From positions 1 through 32,098 of the forward strand of contig JAKQLM010000286.1 of assembly GCA_029567145.1 (NCBI GenBank): a DNA stretch of 32,098 bases, in the 5' to 3' direction. The notes beneath the pieces are model-generated. The model did no database searches. It was not told where the DNA came from and saw only the letters and a program-made list of their open reading frames with translations. A program made the translations under genes and the position numbers. The stretch comes from Pseudomonadota bacterium (GTDB lineage Bacteria; Pseudomonadota; Alphaproteobacteria; Rhodobacterales; Rhodobacteraceae). Positions 18,351 through 26,920 of the stretch are shown in pieces. Numbering within the stretch: position 1 is the first letter of the stretch; each line of letters begins with the position of its first letter.

Positions 18351-18805
18351 AAGTTGACAAGCGCCAGATGAAATCCGCCGCCCGGCTCTATGCCGTGCAG
18401 GCCCTGTTTCAGATGGAGGTCTCTGGCCAGACGGTCGAGGCGGTGACCCAGGAATTCGAGACGCACCGCTTTGGCGCTGTCTATGACGAGGGCGAGTTTG
18501 CCGAGGGCGATGCCAACCACTTCCGCGCGGTCGTGGGGGCTGCGGTGAACTGGCAGGCCAAGATCGACCAGCTGACCGACCGGGCGCTGGTGGCGGCCTG
18601 GCCGATCGACCGGATCGACCCGGTGCTGCGCGCGCTGTTCCGCGCGGCGGGCGCCGAGATCGTGGACATGGTCACCCCACCGAAGGTGGCGATCACCGAA
18701 TATGTCGATGTCGCCAAGGCTTTCTTTCCCGACGGGAAAGAGCCAAAGTTCGTCAACGCCGTCCTGGACCACATGGCGCGCGAGGCCAAGCCCGAGGCGT
18801 TCTGA
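18347..18805 (+). CDS. nusB: Transcription antitermination factor NusB
   Basis: KSAARLYAVQALFQME, PIDRIDPVLRALFRAAGAE, KFVNAVLDHMA; ATGA overlap with ribH. Confidence 0.93.
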   Translation: MKVDKRQMKSAARLYAVQALFQMEVSGQTVEAVTQEFETHRFGAVYDEGEFAEGDANHFRAVVGAAVNWQAKIDQLTDRALVAAWPIDRIDPVLRALFRAAGAEIVDMVTPPKVAITEYVDVAKAFFPDGKEPKFVNAVLDHMAREAKPEAF

Positions 18806-18847
18806 AACGTCAGGGAAAGGACCTGCCTGCCCAGCGGAGTGCTGCCC

Positions 18848-19294
18848 ATGCGTCGCCTTGCCCTGATCCTGGGCTTCCAGATCCTGACGGGCCTGATCCC
18901 GTCCCTGTCCCTTGCCCAGGAGCTGACCGGAACCGACTGGCAGCTTCTGGCCATCGACGGGCAGGTGCTGGACATGTCCGTCAGCGCCACGCTGCGGATA
19001 GAAGAGGACGGACGCCTGGGCGGCAAGGCCCCGTGCAACAGCTGGTCGGTGCAGAACGCGGCGGAATTGCCCAAGCTTGCGCTGAAAGGCATTCGCGCAA
19101 CGCGGATGGCCTGCGACCGGCTGGCCGAGGAACAGGCGTTCTTCGATGCGCTGGGGGGCATGACCGAAGCCACGTTGACCGCGGACAGGACGCTTGGCAC
19201 ACGCAATCTGGTGCTGGCCGGCCCGGACGGACGACAGATGGAATTCGTCACGGACCGGATGAACAGCCTGACCACCTGCACGACCTGCAAGTGA
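18848..19294 (+). CDS. META/HslJ-domain secreted protein
   Basis: Signal peptide; LTGTDWQLLAIDGQ, GGKAPCNSWS, TRMACDRLAEEQAFFDALG. Confidence 0.85.
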   Translation: MRRLALILGFQILTGLIPSLSLAQELTGTDWQLLAIDGQVLDMSVSATLRIEEDGRLGGKAPCNSWSVQNAAELPKLALKGIRATRMACDRLAEEQAFFDALGGMTEATLTADRTLGTRNLVLAGPDGRQMEFVTDRMNSLTTCTTCK

Positions 19295-19310
19295 CGGAGT
19301 GACGCCAGGG

Positions 19311-19443
19311 CAAGGGACGGTGGGCGGAGCCAAGGGACGGTGGGCGAATCGCCCACCCTACGCGGACCCCACCCTACGCTGACCCCACCCTGCGCTGACC
19401 CTGGGCGACCTGGCGCAGGCGTAGGGTGGGCGATTCGCCCACC
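19311..19443. repeat. REPIN/BIME-like composite repeat between convergent genes
   Basis: Perfect 25-bp inverted arms 19339-19363 / 19419-19443 (GGTGGGCGAATCGCCCACCCTACGC), each containing a palindrome; flanking near-identical 20-bp direct repeat 19311-19350 and 16-bp tandem units within the spacer. Confidence 0.85.
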
Positions 19444-19447
19444 TTGC

Positions 19448-20377
19448 CTAGCGATTGGCGTCGAACAGGGCCACGGCGCGGTCGAAGAAGCGGGCCCGGA
19501 CGGCAGGGCCTTCCATCATGATCTCGTGCTCGGCCCCGGGATAAAGGTCCAGCTGGCCTTTCGCCCAGCCCGCCATCCGCAGATGGATCGGCGCGACGTC
19601 CACCACCTTTTCCGCCGTCCCCAGCGCACAGATCGCGGGCAGGTCCGGCGCAGGCTGCACGGACAGGGCCGCACATTCCTGCATCGCGGCGTGCAGCCAG
19701 GCGATCGACGGACCACCCAGCGCAAGCTCTGGCACCTCGCGGACCTGGCCCAGCATGTAGTCCCACATTTCGCGGTCAGAGGTCAGCACGTTGCCATGAA
19801 AAGGCACCTGCTGCAGATAGCTTTGCGGCCCTGTCGTCGGCGCATAGCGCGCGCCAAGCCCCAGCGGAGCGGACAGCGCGCCCACCAGCACCGCCACCGG
19901 GCGCAGCCAGGCCGCCATGGAAATCCCGAACATCGGGGCCGAAAATACCGCCGAGCGCACCGGCACCCCGCGCATCAGGCCGCGCAGCCCGATGCAGCCG
20001 CCCATCGAATGGGCGATCATGTGGAAAGGTTCGGGCAGGTCCGCCCGCCGCGCCTCGGCCACCAGGGCGTCAAGATCCTGCTGGTATTCGGCAAAGTCAC
20101 CGACATGGCCCATCAGCCGGTCGGGCAACGACCGGTCGGCCAGCCCCTGTCCGCGCCAGTCGATGGTGATCACCGAATAGCCGCGCGCTGTCAGGTCCGC
20201 AGCGGCGCGGCCATATTTCTCGATGCACTCCGTCCGGCCGGGCAACAGAAGGACGGTCCCTTTCGATCCCGCCTTCCACCAGGCCAGCCGGATGCGTGCA
20301 GCACCCGATTGCACCCAGACCGCAACCGCGCCCGGCGGGCCATCGGCCAGCGCGGCATGAAACGGCGCCGGTGTCAC
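19448..20377 (-). CDS. Alpha/beta hydrolase (lysophospholipase/monoacylglycerol lipase-like)
   Basis: VLLLPGRTECIEKY, IDWRGQGLADR, MIAHSMGGCIGLR nucleophile elbow. Confidence 0.88.
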   Translation of the reverse strand: MTPAPFHAALADGPPGAVAVWVQSGAARIRLAWWKAGSKGTVLLLPGRTECIEKYGRAAADLTARGYSVITIDWRGQGLADRSLPDRLMGHVGDFAEYQQDLDALVAEARRADLPEPFHMIAHSMGGCIGLRGLMRGVPVRSAVFSAPMFGISMAAWLRPVAVLVGALSAPLGLGARYAPTTGPQSYLQQVPFHGNVLTSDREMWDYMLGQVREVPELALGGPSIAWLHAAMQECAALSVQPAPDLPAICALGTAEKVVDVAPIHLRMAGWAKGQLDLYPGAEHEIMMEGPAVRARFFDRAVALFDANR

Positions 20378-20661
20378 CCCAGCACCGCGCCCAGTTTCAT
20401 CGCCTGGCCCATGGACCCGTCCACCTTCAGCTTGCCGGTCATGAAGGCCATCGTCGCGTTCATCTGGCCGTCCAGGATCGCGCGGAACACGTCCGCGTCT
20501 GCGGTCAGGGTGACGTCCGCCTCTTCATCGCCGGCGCGCACGCCGGTCGCGTCCAGCATGATCGCGCCTTCGCCTTCGATCACGAATTTCGCCACGCCGT
20601 CAAAGCCGCCCGACAGTTTGGCCGACAGCGCCTGGACGGCTGCATCAATCATAGTGCTCAT
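20374..20661 (-). CDS. SCP2 sterol-binding domain protein
   Basis: AKFVIEGEGAIMLD...DVTLTADADVFRAILDGQMNATMAFMTGKLKVDGSMGQAMKLG; SD GGAGAG; ATGA overlap with the hydrolase gene. Confidence 0.9.
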   Translation of the reverse strand: MSTMIDAAVQALSAKLSGGFDGVAKFVIEGEGAIMLDATGVRAGDEEADVTLTADADVFRAILDGQMNATMAFMTGKLKVDGSMGQAMKLGAVLG

Positions 20662-20725
20662 CAAGTCTCTCCTTCGTGACCCGGGCGGGACTGGCAATCT
20701 GGCACGGATCGGTTACCTTCACGTT

Positions 20726-21289
20726 ATGAGTGTCCGGGTCCCGTTTCTCAATCGTATCGTTGCGGCACTTGTGCCGCTTTTCCTGACTTGCGCCATGGCG
20801 CTGGCCGAGGATACCGCCAAGCTGGACGATCTGTTCGCGCGGCTGAAATCCGCCGGGGCCGAGGAAGCCAGCCGGATCGAGACGGAAATCTGGATCGAAT
20901 GGTCGAAATCCGGCTCTCCGGCGCTGGACCTGTTGCTGGTCCGGGGCCGCGACGCGATGGAACTGGGCGACAACGCGCTGGCGATCGAGCATTTCACCGC
21001 GATCATCGACCATGATCCCGGCTTTGCCGAAGGCTGGAACGCCCGGGCCACCGCCTATTTCACGGCCGGAGAGTTCGGGCCGTCGATGGCTGACATCGGC
21101 CATGTGCTGACCTTGAACCCTCGGCATTTCGGGGCGCTGACCGGCCTTGCGATGATTCTGGAAGAAAGCGGCAGGCCGGAAAAGGCGCTGGAGGCCTACA
21201 AGGCCGCCCTGGCCATCCATCCGCATCTTGAAGGTGTGGATGAAGCCGTTACACGGCTTGAGACCCTAGAGCAGGGTCAGGAGCTTTAA
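20726..21289 (+). CDS. Secreted tetratricopeptide-repeat protein
   Basis: Signal peptide; ELGDNALAIEHFTAIIDHDPGFAEGWNARATAYF and later TPR-like helices. Confidence 0.85.
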   Translation: MSVRVPFLNRIVAALVPLFLTCAMALAEDTAKLDDLFARLKSAGAEEASRIETEIWIEWSKSGSPALDLLLVRGRDAMELGDNALAIEHFTAIIDHDPGFAEGWNARATAYFTAGEFGPSMADIGHVLTLNPRHFGALTGLAMILEESGRPEKALEAYKAALAIHPHLEGVDEAVTRLETLEQGQEL

Positions 21290-21292
21290 GCC

Positions 21293-24196
21293 ATGGACGC
21301 CCAGCGGCGGGTGACGGCGGTCCTTGGGCCGACGAACACCGGCAAGACCCATTATGCGATCGACCGCATGTTGTCGCACCGCACCGGCGTCATCGGCCTG
21401 CCGCTGCGGCTTTTGGCGCGCGAGGTATATGACCGGATCGTCGCCAAGGTCGGCCCGTCCGTCGTGGCGCTGGTGACAGGCGAGGAACGGATCGTCCCGG
21501 ACCGCACCCAGTACTGGGTCTGCACCACCGAAGCGATGCCCCTGGAGATCGGTGCGGATTTTGTCGCGGTGGACGAGATCCAGCTTTGCGCCGATGCCGA
21601 CCGGGGACATGTGTTCACCGACCGCCTGCTGCGCGCGCGGGGACTGATCGAGACGCTGTTCCTGGGCTCCGACACCATGCGCGGGGCCATCGCGGGGCTG
21701 GTGCCGCATGTGACCTTCCTCAAGCGTGACCGGCTTTCGACGCTGACCTATTCGGGGTCAAAAAAGATCAGCCGGATGCCGGAACGATCCGCCATGGTCG
21801 GGTTTTCGGTGGAGAACGTCTATGCCATCGCGGAACTGATCCGGCGGCAGAAGGGCGGCTGCGCGGTTGTGATGGGGGCCCTGTCGCCCCGGACGCGCAA
21901 TGCTCAGGTGGCACTGTATCAGAACGGCGACGTGGATTACCTGGTCGCGACCGACGCCATCGGCATGGGCCTGAACCTTGACATCAAGCATGTGGCATTT
22001 TCGGCCACGGCCAAGTTCGACGGGCGGCGGATGCGGGCGCTTTACCCGCAAGAGCTGGCCCAGATCGCGGGCCGCGCCGGGCGGCATACCGAGGACGGGA
22101 CCTTCGGCGTCACCGGCGAAGCACGCCCCTTCGACGAGGACGTGGTCGAGGCCATCGAAAGCCACCGCTTCGCCCCGGTGAAAAAGCTGCACTGGCGCAA
22201 CGACTCGATGGATTTCGGATCAGCGGACCGCCTGATCCGCAGCCTTGAGGCCCCCACCTTCAACGACTGGCTCACCCGCGCGCGCGATGCCGACGACGTG
22301 CTGGCGCTGAAGGCCCTCTCCGCCCTGCCCGAAGTGCAGGATCGGTTGACCGAACCAAAGCGGGTGCAGCTTCTGTGGGATGTCTGCCGCATCCCCGACT
22401 TCCGCTCCTCCTCCGGGCCGGAGCACACGACGCTGCTGACCCGGATTTTCGAGTTCCTTGTCGGTCGCGGCCTTGGCGGCGGGCGGATCCCCTCGGACTG
22501 GCTGGCGACCGCGATCAAGCGGATCGACAAGACCGAAGGCGACATCGACACCTTGTCGCGCAGGTTGGCCTATATCCGCACCTGGACCTACGTCACTCAG
22601 CGGAAAAACTGGGTCGAAGACGAAACCCATTGGCGCGAGGAAACGCGCGCTGTAGAAGACCGCCTGTCGGATGCGCTGCATGCGGCGCTGACGCAACGAT
22701 TTGTCGACCGGCGGACCTCGGTTCTCCTCCGCCGGTTGAAGCAGAAGGAGGCTCTCGTGGCCGAAGTGAACGACAAGGGCGAAGTGACGGTCGAAGGCGA
22801 ATTCGCCGGAAAGCTGGAGGGCTTCCGCTTCAAGCAGGACGCCAGTGCGACCCCCGATGCGGCGAAGACGCTGGCCCAGGCTGCGCTTCAGGCGCTGAAG
22901 CCGGAATTCCACTTGCGCGCCGACCGCTTTTACAACGCGCCGGACACCGAGCTGGACTTCACCGAACAGGGCGGCCTCATGTGGGGCACCAACGCGGTGG
23001 GCAAGCTGGTGAAGGGGGCCGAACCCGCCAAACCCGCTGTCGAAGCCTTTGTCGACGAAGAAGCCGGTCCCGAAGTGGTGGAAAAGGTCCGCCGCCGGTT
23101 GCAGCATTTCATCGACCGCAAGGTTGCCGCCCAGTTCGACCCCCTGCTGGCGATGGGCCGGGACGAGGCTCTGACCGGCCTTGCCCGCGGTTTCGCCTTC
23201 CGTCTGTCCGAAGCAATGGGCGTCCTGCCGCGTGACGCCGTCGCCGCCGAGGTCAAGGAACTGGATCAGGACGCCCGTGGGGCCCTGCGCAAGCATGGCG
23301 TCCGCTTCGGTCAGTTCACCATCTTCCTGCCCGCCCTGCTGAAGCCCGCGCCGACGCGTCTGCGGCTGGTGCTGTGGTCCTTGTGGAACGGGCTGCAAGA
23401 GTTCCCCGAATCGCCGCCTCCCGGGCTGGTGACGATCCCGAACGTGGCCGAGGTGCCAAAGCAGCACTACACGCTGGCGGGCTACCACCCCGCAGGCACC
23501 CGCGCGATCCGCATCGACATGCTGGAACGCCTGGCCGACATCCTGCGCCAGAAGGACAGCCGTGCGGGGTTTGAAGCCACGCCCGACATGCTGTCGATCA
23601 CCGGGATGACGCTGGACCAGTTCTCTGACCTGATGGGTGGGCTGGGGTACAAGGGCGAAAAGGCCGAACGCCCCAAGGTCAAGGCCGAGACCCCGAAAGC
23701 CCCGGAAATCTCGGAAGAAGCGGCGGCAGCGATTGCGGCCGGTCAGCCGATCCCCGAGGAAGTGTCGATCCTGGCCCCCGTCGTCGAGCCGGAACCCGAG
23801 GCCGAGGCTGCGGCCCCGGAGATGGAGTCGTTCTACACCTTTACCTGGGCCCCGAAGCCCCGCTTCCAGCGGCCCGAGCGCAAGGAAGGCGAAGCCCGCG
23901 CTCCGCGTGGCGACCGCCCTCAGGGGGATCGTCCGCAGGGGGATCGAACTCAGGGCGACCGTCCTCAGGGCGACCGGCCCAAAGGCGACCGACCCAAGGG
24001 CGACCGACCCCACGGGGATCGCCCGCGCGGCGACCGGCCAAAGGATGGCCAGCGTCCCAAGGGCGACTACAAGGGCGGAAAGCCGCAGCGTGACGACAAG
24101 AAGCCGATCTACGAAGCCCGCCCGCCGCGCGCCGAAAAGCCCATTGACCCGGACAACCCCTTCGCCGCCCTGCTGGCGCTGAAGGGCAAAGTCTGA
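21293..24196 (+). CDS. SUV3-like DExH/D RNA helicase with long C-terminal extension
   Basis: Walker A GPTNTGKTHYA, VDEIQLC, ATDAIGMGLNL, QIAGRAGRH; C-terminal Arg/Lys-rich GDRPx repeats. Confidence 0.9.
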   Translation: MDAQRRVTAVLGPTNTGKTHYAIDRMLSHRTGVIGLPLRLLAREVYDRIVAKVGPSVVALVTGEERIVPDRTQYWVCTTEAMPLEIGADFVAVDEIQLCADADRGHVFTDRLLRARGLIETLFLGSDTMRGAIAGLVPHVTFLKRDRLSTLTYSGSKKISRMPERSAMVGFSVENVYAIAELIRRQKGGCAVVMGALSPRTRNAQVALYQNGDVDYLVATDAIGMGLNLDIKHVAFSATAKFDGRRMRALYPQELAQIAGRAGRHTEDGTFGVTGEARPFDEDVVEAIESHRFAPVKKLHWRNDSMDFGSADRLIRSLEAPTFNDWLTRARDADDVLALKALSALPEVQDRLTEPKRVQLLWDVCRIPDFRSSSGPEHTTLLTRIFEFLVGRGLGGGRIPSDWLATAIKRIDKTEGDIDTLSRRLAYIRTWTYVTQRKNWVEDETHWREETRAVEDRLSDALHAALTQRFVDRRTSVLLRRLKQKEALVAEVNDKGEVTVEGEFAGKLEGFRFKQDASATPDAAKTLAQAALQALKPEFHLRADRFYNAPDTELDFTEQGGLMWGTNAVGKLVKGAEPAKPAVEAFVDEEAGPEVVEKVRRRLQHFIDRKVAAQFDPLLAMGRDEALTGLARGFAFRLSEAMGVLPRDAVAAEVKELDQDARGALRKHGVRFGQFTIFLPALLKPAPTRLRLVLWSLWNGLQEFPESPPPGLVTIPNVAEVPKQHYTLAGYHPAGTRAIRIDMLERLADILRQKDSRAGFEATPDMLSITGMTLDQFSDLMGGLGYKGEKAERPKVKAETPKAPEISEEAAAAIAAGQPIPEEVSILAPVVEPEPEAEAAAPEMESFYTFTWAPKPRFQRPERKEGEARAPRGDRPQGDRPQGDRTQGDRPQGDRPKGDRPKGDRPHGDRPRGDRPKDGQRPKGDYKGGKPQRDDKKPIYEARPPRAEKPIDPDNPFAALLALKGKV
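23909..24043 (+). repeat. Nine tandem 15-bp in-frame repeats (GDRPx) in the helicase C-terminus
   Basis: GGCGACCGCCCTCAG / GGGGATCGTCCGCAG / ... encoding GDRPQ, GDRPQ, GDRTQ, GDRPQ, GDRPK, GDRPK, GDRPH, GDRPR, GDRPK. Confidence 0.9.
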
Positions 24197-24535
24197 TTGG
24201 CGGGGCCTTCGGGCAAACCTGATCCGACCGCTGCAGCACGGCTGCGGCTGGACAAATGGCTCTGGCAGGCGCGGTTCTTCAAATCGCGCGGGCTGGCCGC
24301 CGAACTGATCGAAGCGGGGTCCGTCCGCGTGAACGGGACCCGCGTCAGCCGTCCGGGGCGTGACGTGACACCGGGCGACACCCTGACCTTTCCGCAAGGC
24401 GCGCGCATCCGTCTGGTCCGCATCCTGGCGCTTGGGCTGCGGCGCGGCCCCGCGACCGAGGCGCAGGCGCTGTACCTTGATCTTGACCCGCGTCCCGATG
24501 CTGCGGACGCCGTCGATCTGTCGGACCCCGCTTGA
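24197..24535 (+). CDS. S4-domain RNA-binding protein (Hsp15-like)
   Basis: RLDKWLWQARFFKSRGLAAELIEAGSVRVNGTRVSRPGRDVTPGDTL; TTG start directly after the helicase stop. Confidence 0.9.
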   Translation: MAGPSGKPDPTAAARLRLDKWLWQARFFKSRGLAAELIEAGSVRVNGTRVSRPGRDVTPGDTLTFPQGARIRLVRILALGLRRGPATEAQALYLDLDPRPDAADAVDLSDPA

Positions 24536-24591
24536 ATGATCCCGCTGCCTGCTCTAGCTAGACCCAAACGATCCGCTTCCGGGGCCCGCCC

Positions 24592-24930
24592 ATGACCTAT
24601 GTCGTCATCGACAACTGCATCGCCTGCAAATACACCGACTGCGTCGAGGTTTGCCCCGTCGATTGCTTCTACGAAGGCGAGAACATGCTGGTCATCCACC
24701 CGGATGAATGCATCGACTGCGGCGTCTGCGAACCCGAATGCCCCGCCGATGCGATCCGCCCGGACACCGAACCGGACATGGACGAATGGGTGACCTTCAA
24801 CCGCAAGTATGCGGTGATGTGGCCGGTGATCGTGACCAAGAAGGACCCGCTGCCCGGCTACGAAGACCGAGACGGCGAAAAGGGCAAGCGCGACAAGTAC
24901 TTTTCCGAAGCGCCGGGCACCGGGGGCTGA
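24592..24930 (+). CDS. fdxA: Ferredoxin FdxA ([3Fe-4S]/[4Fe-4S] type)
   Basis: [28 protein letters not shown] and [16 protein letters not shown]. Confidence 0.96.
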   Translation: MTYVVIDNCIACKYTDCVEVCPVDCFYEGENMLVIHPDECIDCGVCEPECPADAIRPDTEPDMDEWVTFNRKYAVMWPVIVTKKDPLPGYEDRDGEKGKRDKYFSEAPGTGG

Positions 24931-25031
24931 CCGCGCCCGATTCGGTCCTTAACAAGGGCACGAATCAGTTACATCTGGAAAATTCGTTCCAGTTCAATAC
25001 GTTGACGGCCAAATGCCCGGTTCTGCGGCAG

Positions 25032-25074
25032 TTGGAATCAGCGGCGTTTTGTGTTATGGTTTGTTTACAAACAA
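25032..25074 (+). promoter_or_regulatory. Candidate sigma70-type promoter and adjacent dyad upstream of carD-like gene
   Basis: TTGGAA (25032-25037), 17-bp spacer, TATGGT (25055-25060), then inverted repeat TTGTTT-AC-AAACAA (25061-25074). Confidence 0.55.
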
Positions 25075-25214
25075 GCATGGAAGCCCGCTTCACGGCTTAG
25101 CGCACCTCGCCTGGGCCTGATATTTTTGCGACAGATCGACTCCACACACCAGGGCTGGGGTGCCCGGGTGGGCGGATTTTGTTGCGGAACGGGTCTCCGA
25201 TCTGGGGAATGTGA

Positions 25215-25727
25215 ATGACTAAATCGAAGAAGCCTGAGTTCCGCCCGAACGATTTCGTGGTCTATCCGGCGCATGGCGTCGGCAAGATCATCTCCATCGA
25301 AGAGCAGCAGATCGCGGGCATCCAGCTGGAGCTTTTCGTCATCTCGTTCGAAAAGGACAAGATGACCCTGCGCGTGCCCACGCACAAGGCGCTGGACATC
25401 GGCATGCGTGCCCTGTCGGCCCCCGATGTGGTGACCAAGGCGCTGGACACGCTGAAGGGCAAGGCCAAGGTCAAGCGCGCGATGTGGTCGCGCCGCGCCC
25501 AGGAATACGAACAGAAGATCAACTCGGGCGACCTGTTGTCGATTGCCGAAGTGGTCCGCGACCTCCACCGCGCCGACGACCAGCGCGAACAGTCCTATTC
25601 CGAGCGTCAGCTTTACGAGGCCGCCCTGGAACGCCTGACGCGCGAAGTCGCGGCTGTGTCGGGCGTGGATGAGGCGGGTGCGGCCAAGCAGGTCGACTCG
25701 GTCCTCGTGGGTCGCGTCGCAGCCTGA
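25215..25727 (+). CDS. carD: CarD family transcriptional regulator
   Basis: FRPNDFVVYPAHGVGKIISIEEQQIAG and KDKMTLRVPTHKALDIGMR. Confidence 0.95.
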   Translation: MTKSKKPEFRPNDFVVYPAHGVGKIISIEEQQIAGIQLELFVISFEKDKMTLRVPTHKALDIGMRALSAPDVVTKALDTLKGKAKVKRAMWSRRAQEYEQKINSGDLLSIAEVVRDLHRADDQREQSYSERQLYEAALERLTREVAAVSGVDEAGAAKQVDSVLVGRVAA

Positions 25728-25748
25728 TCTGCCTGCCGAAGAGTACAG

Positions 25749-25779
25749 AACGGCGGTCCTTCCGGGCCGCCGTTTTCGT
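25749..25779 (+). terminator. Rho-independent terminator after carD
   Basis: ACGGCGG-tccttccggg-CCGCCGT followed by TTTCGTTT. Confidence 0.75.
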
Positions 25780-25785
25780 TTGCGC

Positions 25786-26271
25786 TTACGGGCGTCCCGC
25801 CTCCATCCGGACCACCCGCCCCCATTCGGTCTCCTCCTCTGGCCCCACGATCCGGAACCCGACCTTCTGATACACCGCAATCGCGCGGGCGTTCCTTGGA
25901 TGCGGATCGGTGCCGATCACCGGCGCCCCGGCCGCAAAAAGCTCTCGCATCCGCTGGGCGATAAAAGCCGTCCCATGCCCCAGCCCGATCATATCAGGCT
26001 CACCAATGAACTGGTCGATCCCGCGTGAGCCCTTGGGCAGATAGCCGAAATGATGCCCCTTCCAGCCATGCACGTCATAGTCCTGCATGTAGGCGAAGGG
26101 CCTGCCGTCGCCTTCCACGATCATCACGGTGACGCGAGGGTCGGCAAGATCCTCGGCCGCAAAGGCCTCCGGTTCGCCCCACCATTCGCGCACCTGCGGC
26201 TGGCGCAGCCACAGGTCCAGAAGATCAAGATCGGCGGCCGTCGCCAGACGAAAGCGGTAGCGCGCCCTCAC
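25786..26271 (-). CDS. GNAT acetyltransferase, AAC(6')-like
   Basis: REWWGEPE, YDVHGWKGHHFGYLPKGSRGIDQFIGEPDMIGLGHGTAFI, DPHPRNARAIAVYQKVGF; GTG start overlapping the upstream stop (GTGA). Confidence 0.88.
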   Translation of the reverse strand: MRARYRFRLATAADLDLLDLWLRQPQVREWWGEPEAFAAEDLADPRVTVMIVEGDGRPFAYMQDYDVHGWKGHHFGYLPKGSRGIDQFIGEPDMIGLGHGTAFIAQRMRELFAAGAPVIGTDPHPRNARAIAVYQKVGFRIVGPEEETEWGRVVRMEAGRP

Positions 26272-26816
26272 CCGAAATACCGCTCCGCCGGCAGATACCC
26301 GGCCAGCCGCCCCGCCGCGCACCAGTCACGCTCCAGCCCCAGATCACCCACCAGGATCACCTGGTCCGAGGGCACCTTGCCCAAGGCCGCGCGCAGCCGG
26401 TCGCGCATCTCGCCAAACCCCGCCAGCGCATAGGGCGCGGGGGAAACCCCATCCAGCACCGGATTGGCCGCCTCTACCATCCCCGGCGTCAGCGGAGCCA
26501 CCACCAGCGCCAGCCGCCCGCAAGTGACCTCGGCCAGCTTTGCCGCCCGCGCCTCCGGCATCGCGGGCCGCACCAAAGACACCCGCAAGGCATTGGACGA
26601 AAACAGAAACGCCACCACGTCATGCCCGGTGGCCGCCCGCACCCCGGCGTAGGTCTTGTAATCCAACCCCAGCGCCTTGGCCCGCTTCACCCGCAGCCGC
26701 ACCACTTCGATCGGCAGGGTCGGCAAAAGCGCCGCGCGCGCCGAGGTCCAGCAATGCCGCCGCCAGCTTGCCCCGGCCTCCAGCGACGGCCCGCCATTGT
26801 GCCCGATCTCGCCCAT
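26268..26816 (-). CDS. Conserved-looking hypothetical protein with N-terminal GHNGGP motif
   Basis: Intact 182-aa ORF, translationally coupled to the GNAT gene; no recognised family. Confidence 0.65.
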   Translation of the reverse strand: MGEIGHNGGPSLEAGASWRRHCWTSARAALLPTLPIEVVRLRVKRAKALGLDYKTYAGVRAATGHDVVAFLFSSNALRVSLVRPAMPEARAAKLAEVTCGRLALVVAPLTPGMVEAANPVLDGVSPAPYALAGFGEMRDRLRAALGKVPSDQVILVGDLGLERDWCAAGRLAGYLPAERYFG

Positions 26817-26879
26817 CAGAAACTCCGAACAATTCGACTAAAATTGTCATTCATACTGGCGCAAATATCCTGCGGGGGT

Positions 26880-26900
26880 TTGGGGGCGCAAAGCCCCCAA
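26880..26900. terminator. Hairpin downstream of riboflavin synthase gene, possible terminator
   Basis: TTGGGGGC-gcaaa-GCCCCCAA; no clear U-tract. Confidence 0.45.
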
Positions 26901-26920
26901 GGCCTGCCATAGGCGTGCGC

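Noticed and set aside
19340-20725. 649-aa ORF 19340..21289 as one gene
   Set aside because: Its 5' two-thirds is antisense to the hydrolase and SCP2 genes; only the TPR protein from 20726 has a signal peptide and plausible composition
23909-24043. CRISPR-like or noncoding tandem array
   Set aside because: The 15-bp units are contiguous without spacers and in frame, encoding GDRPx repeats inside a helicase gene
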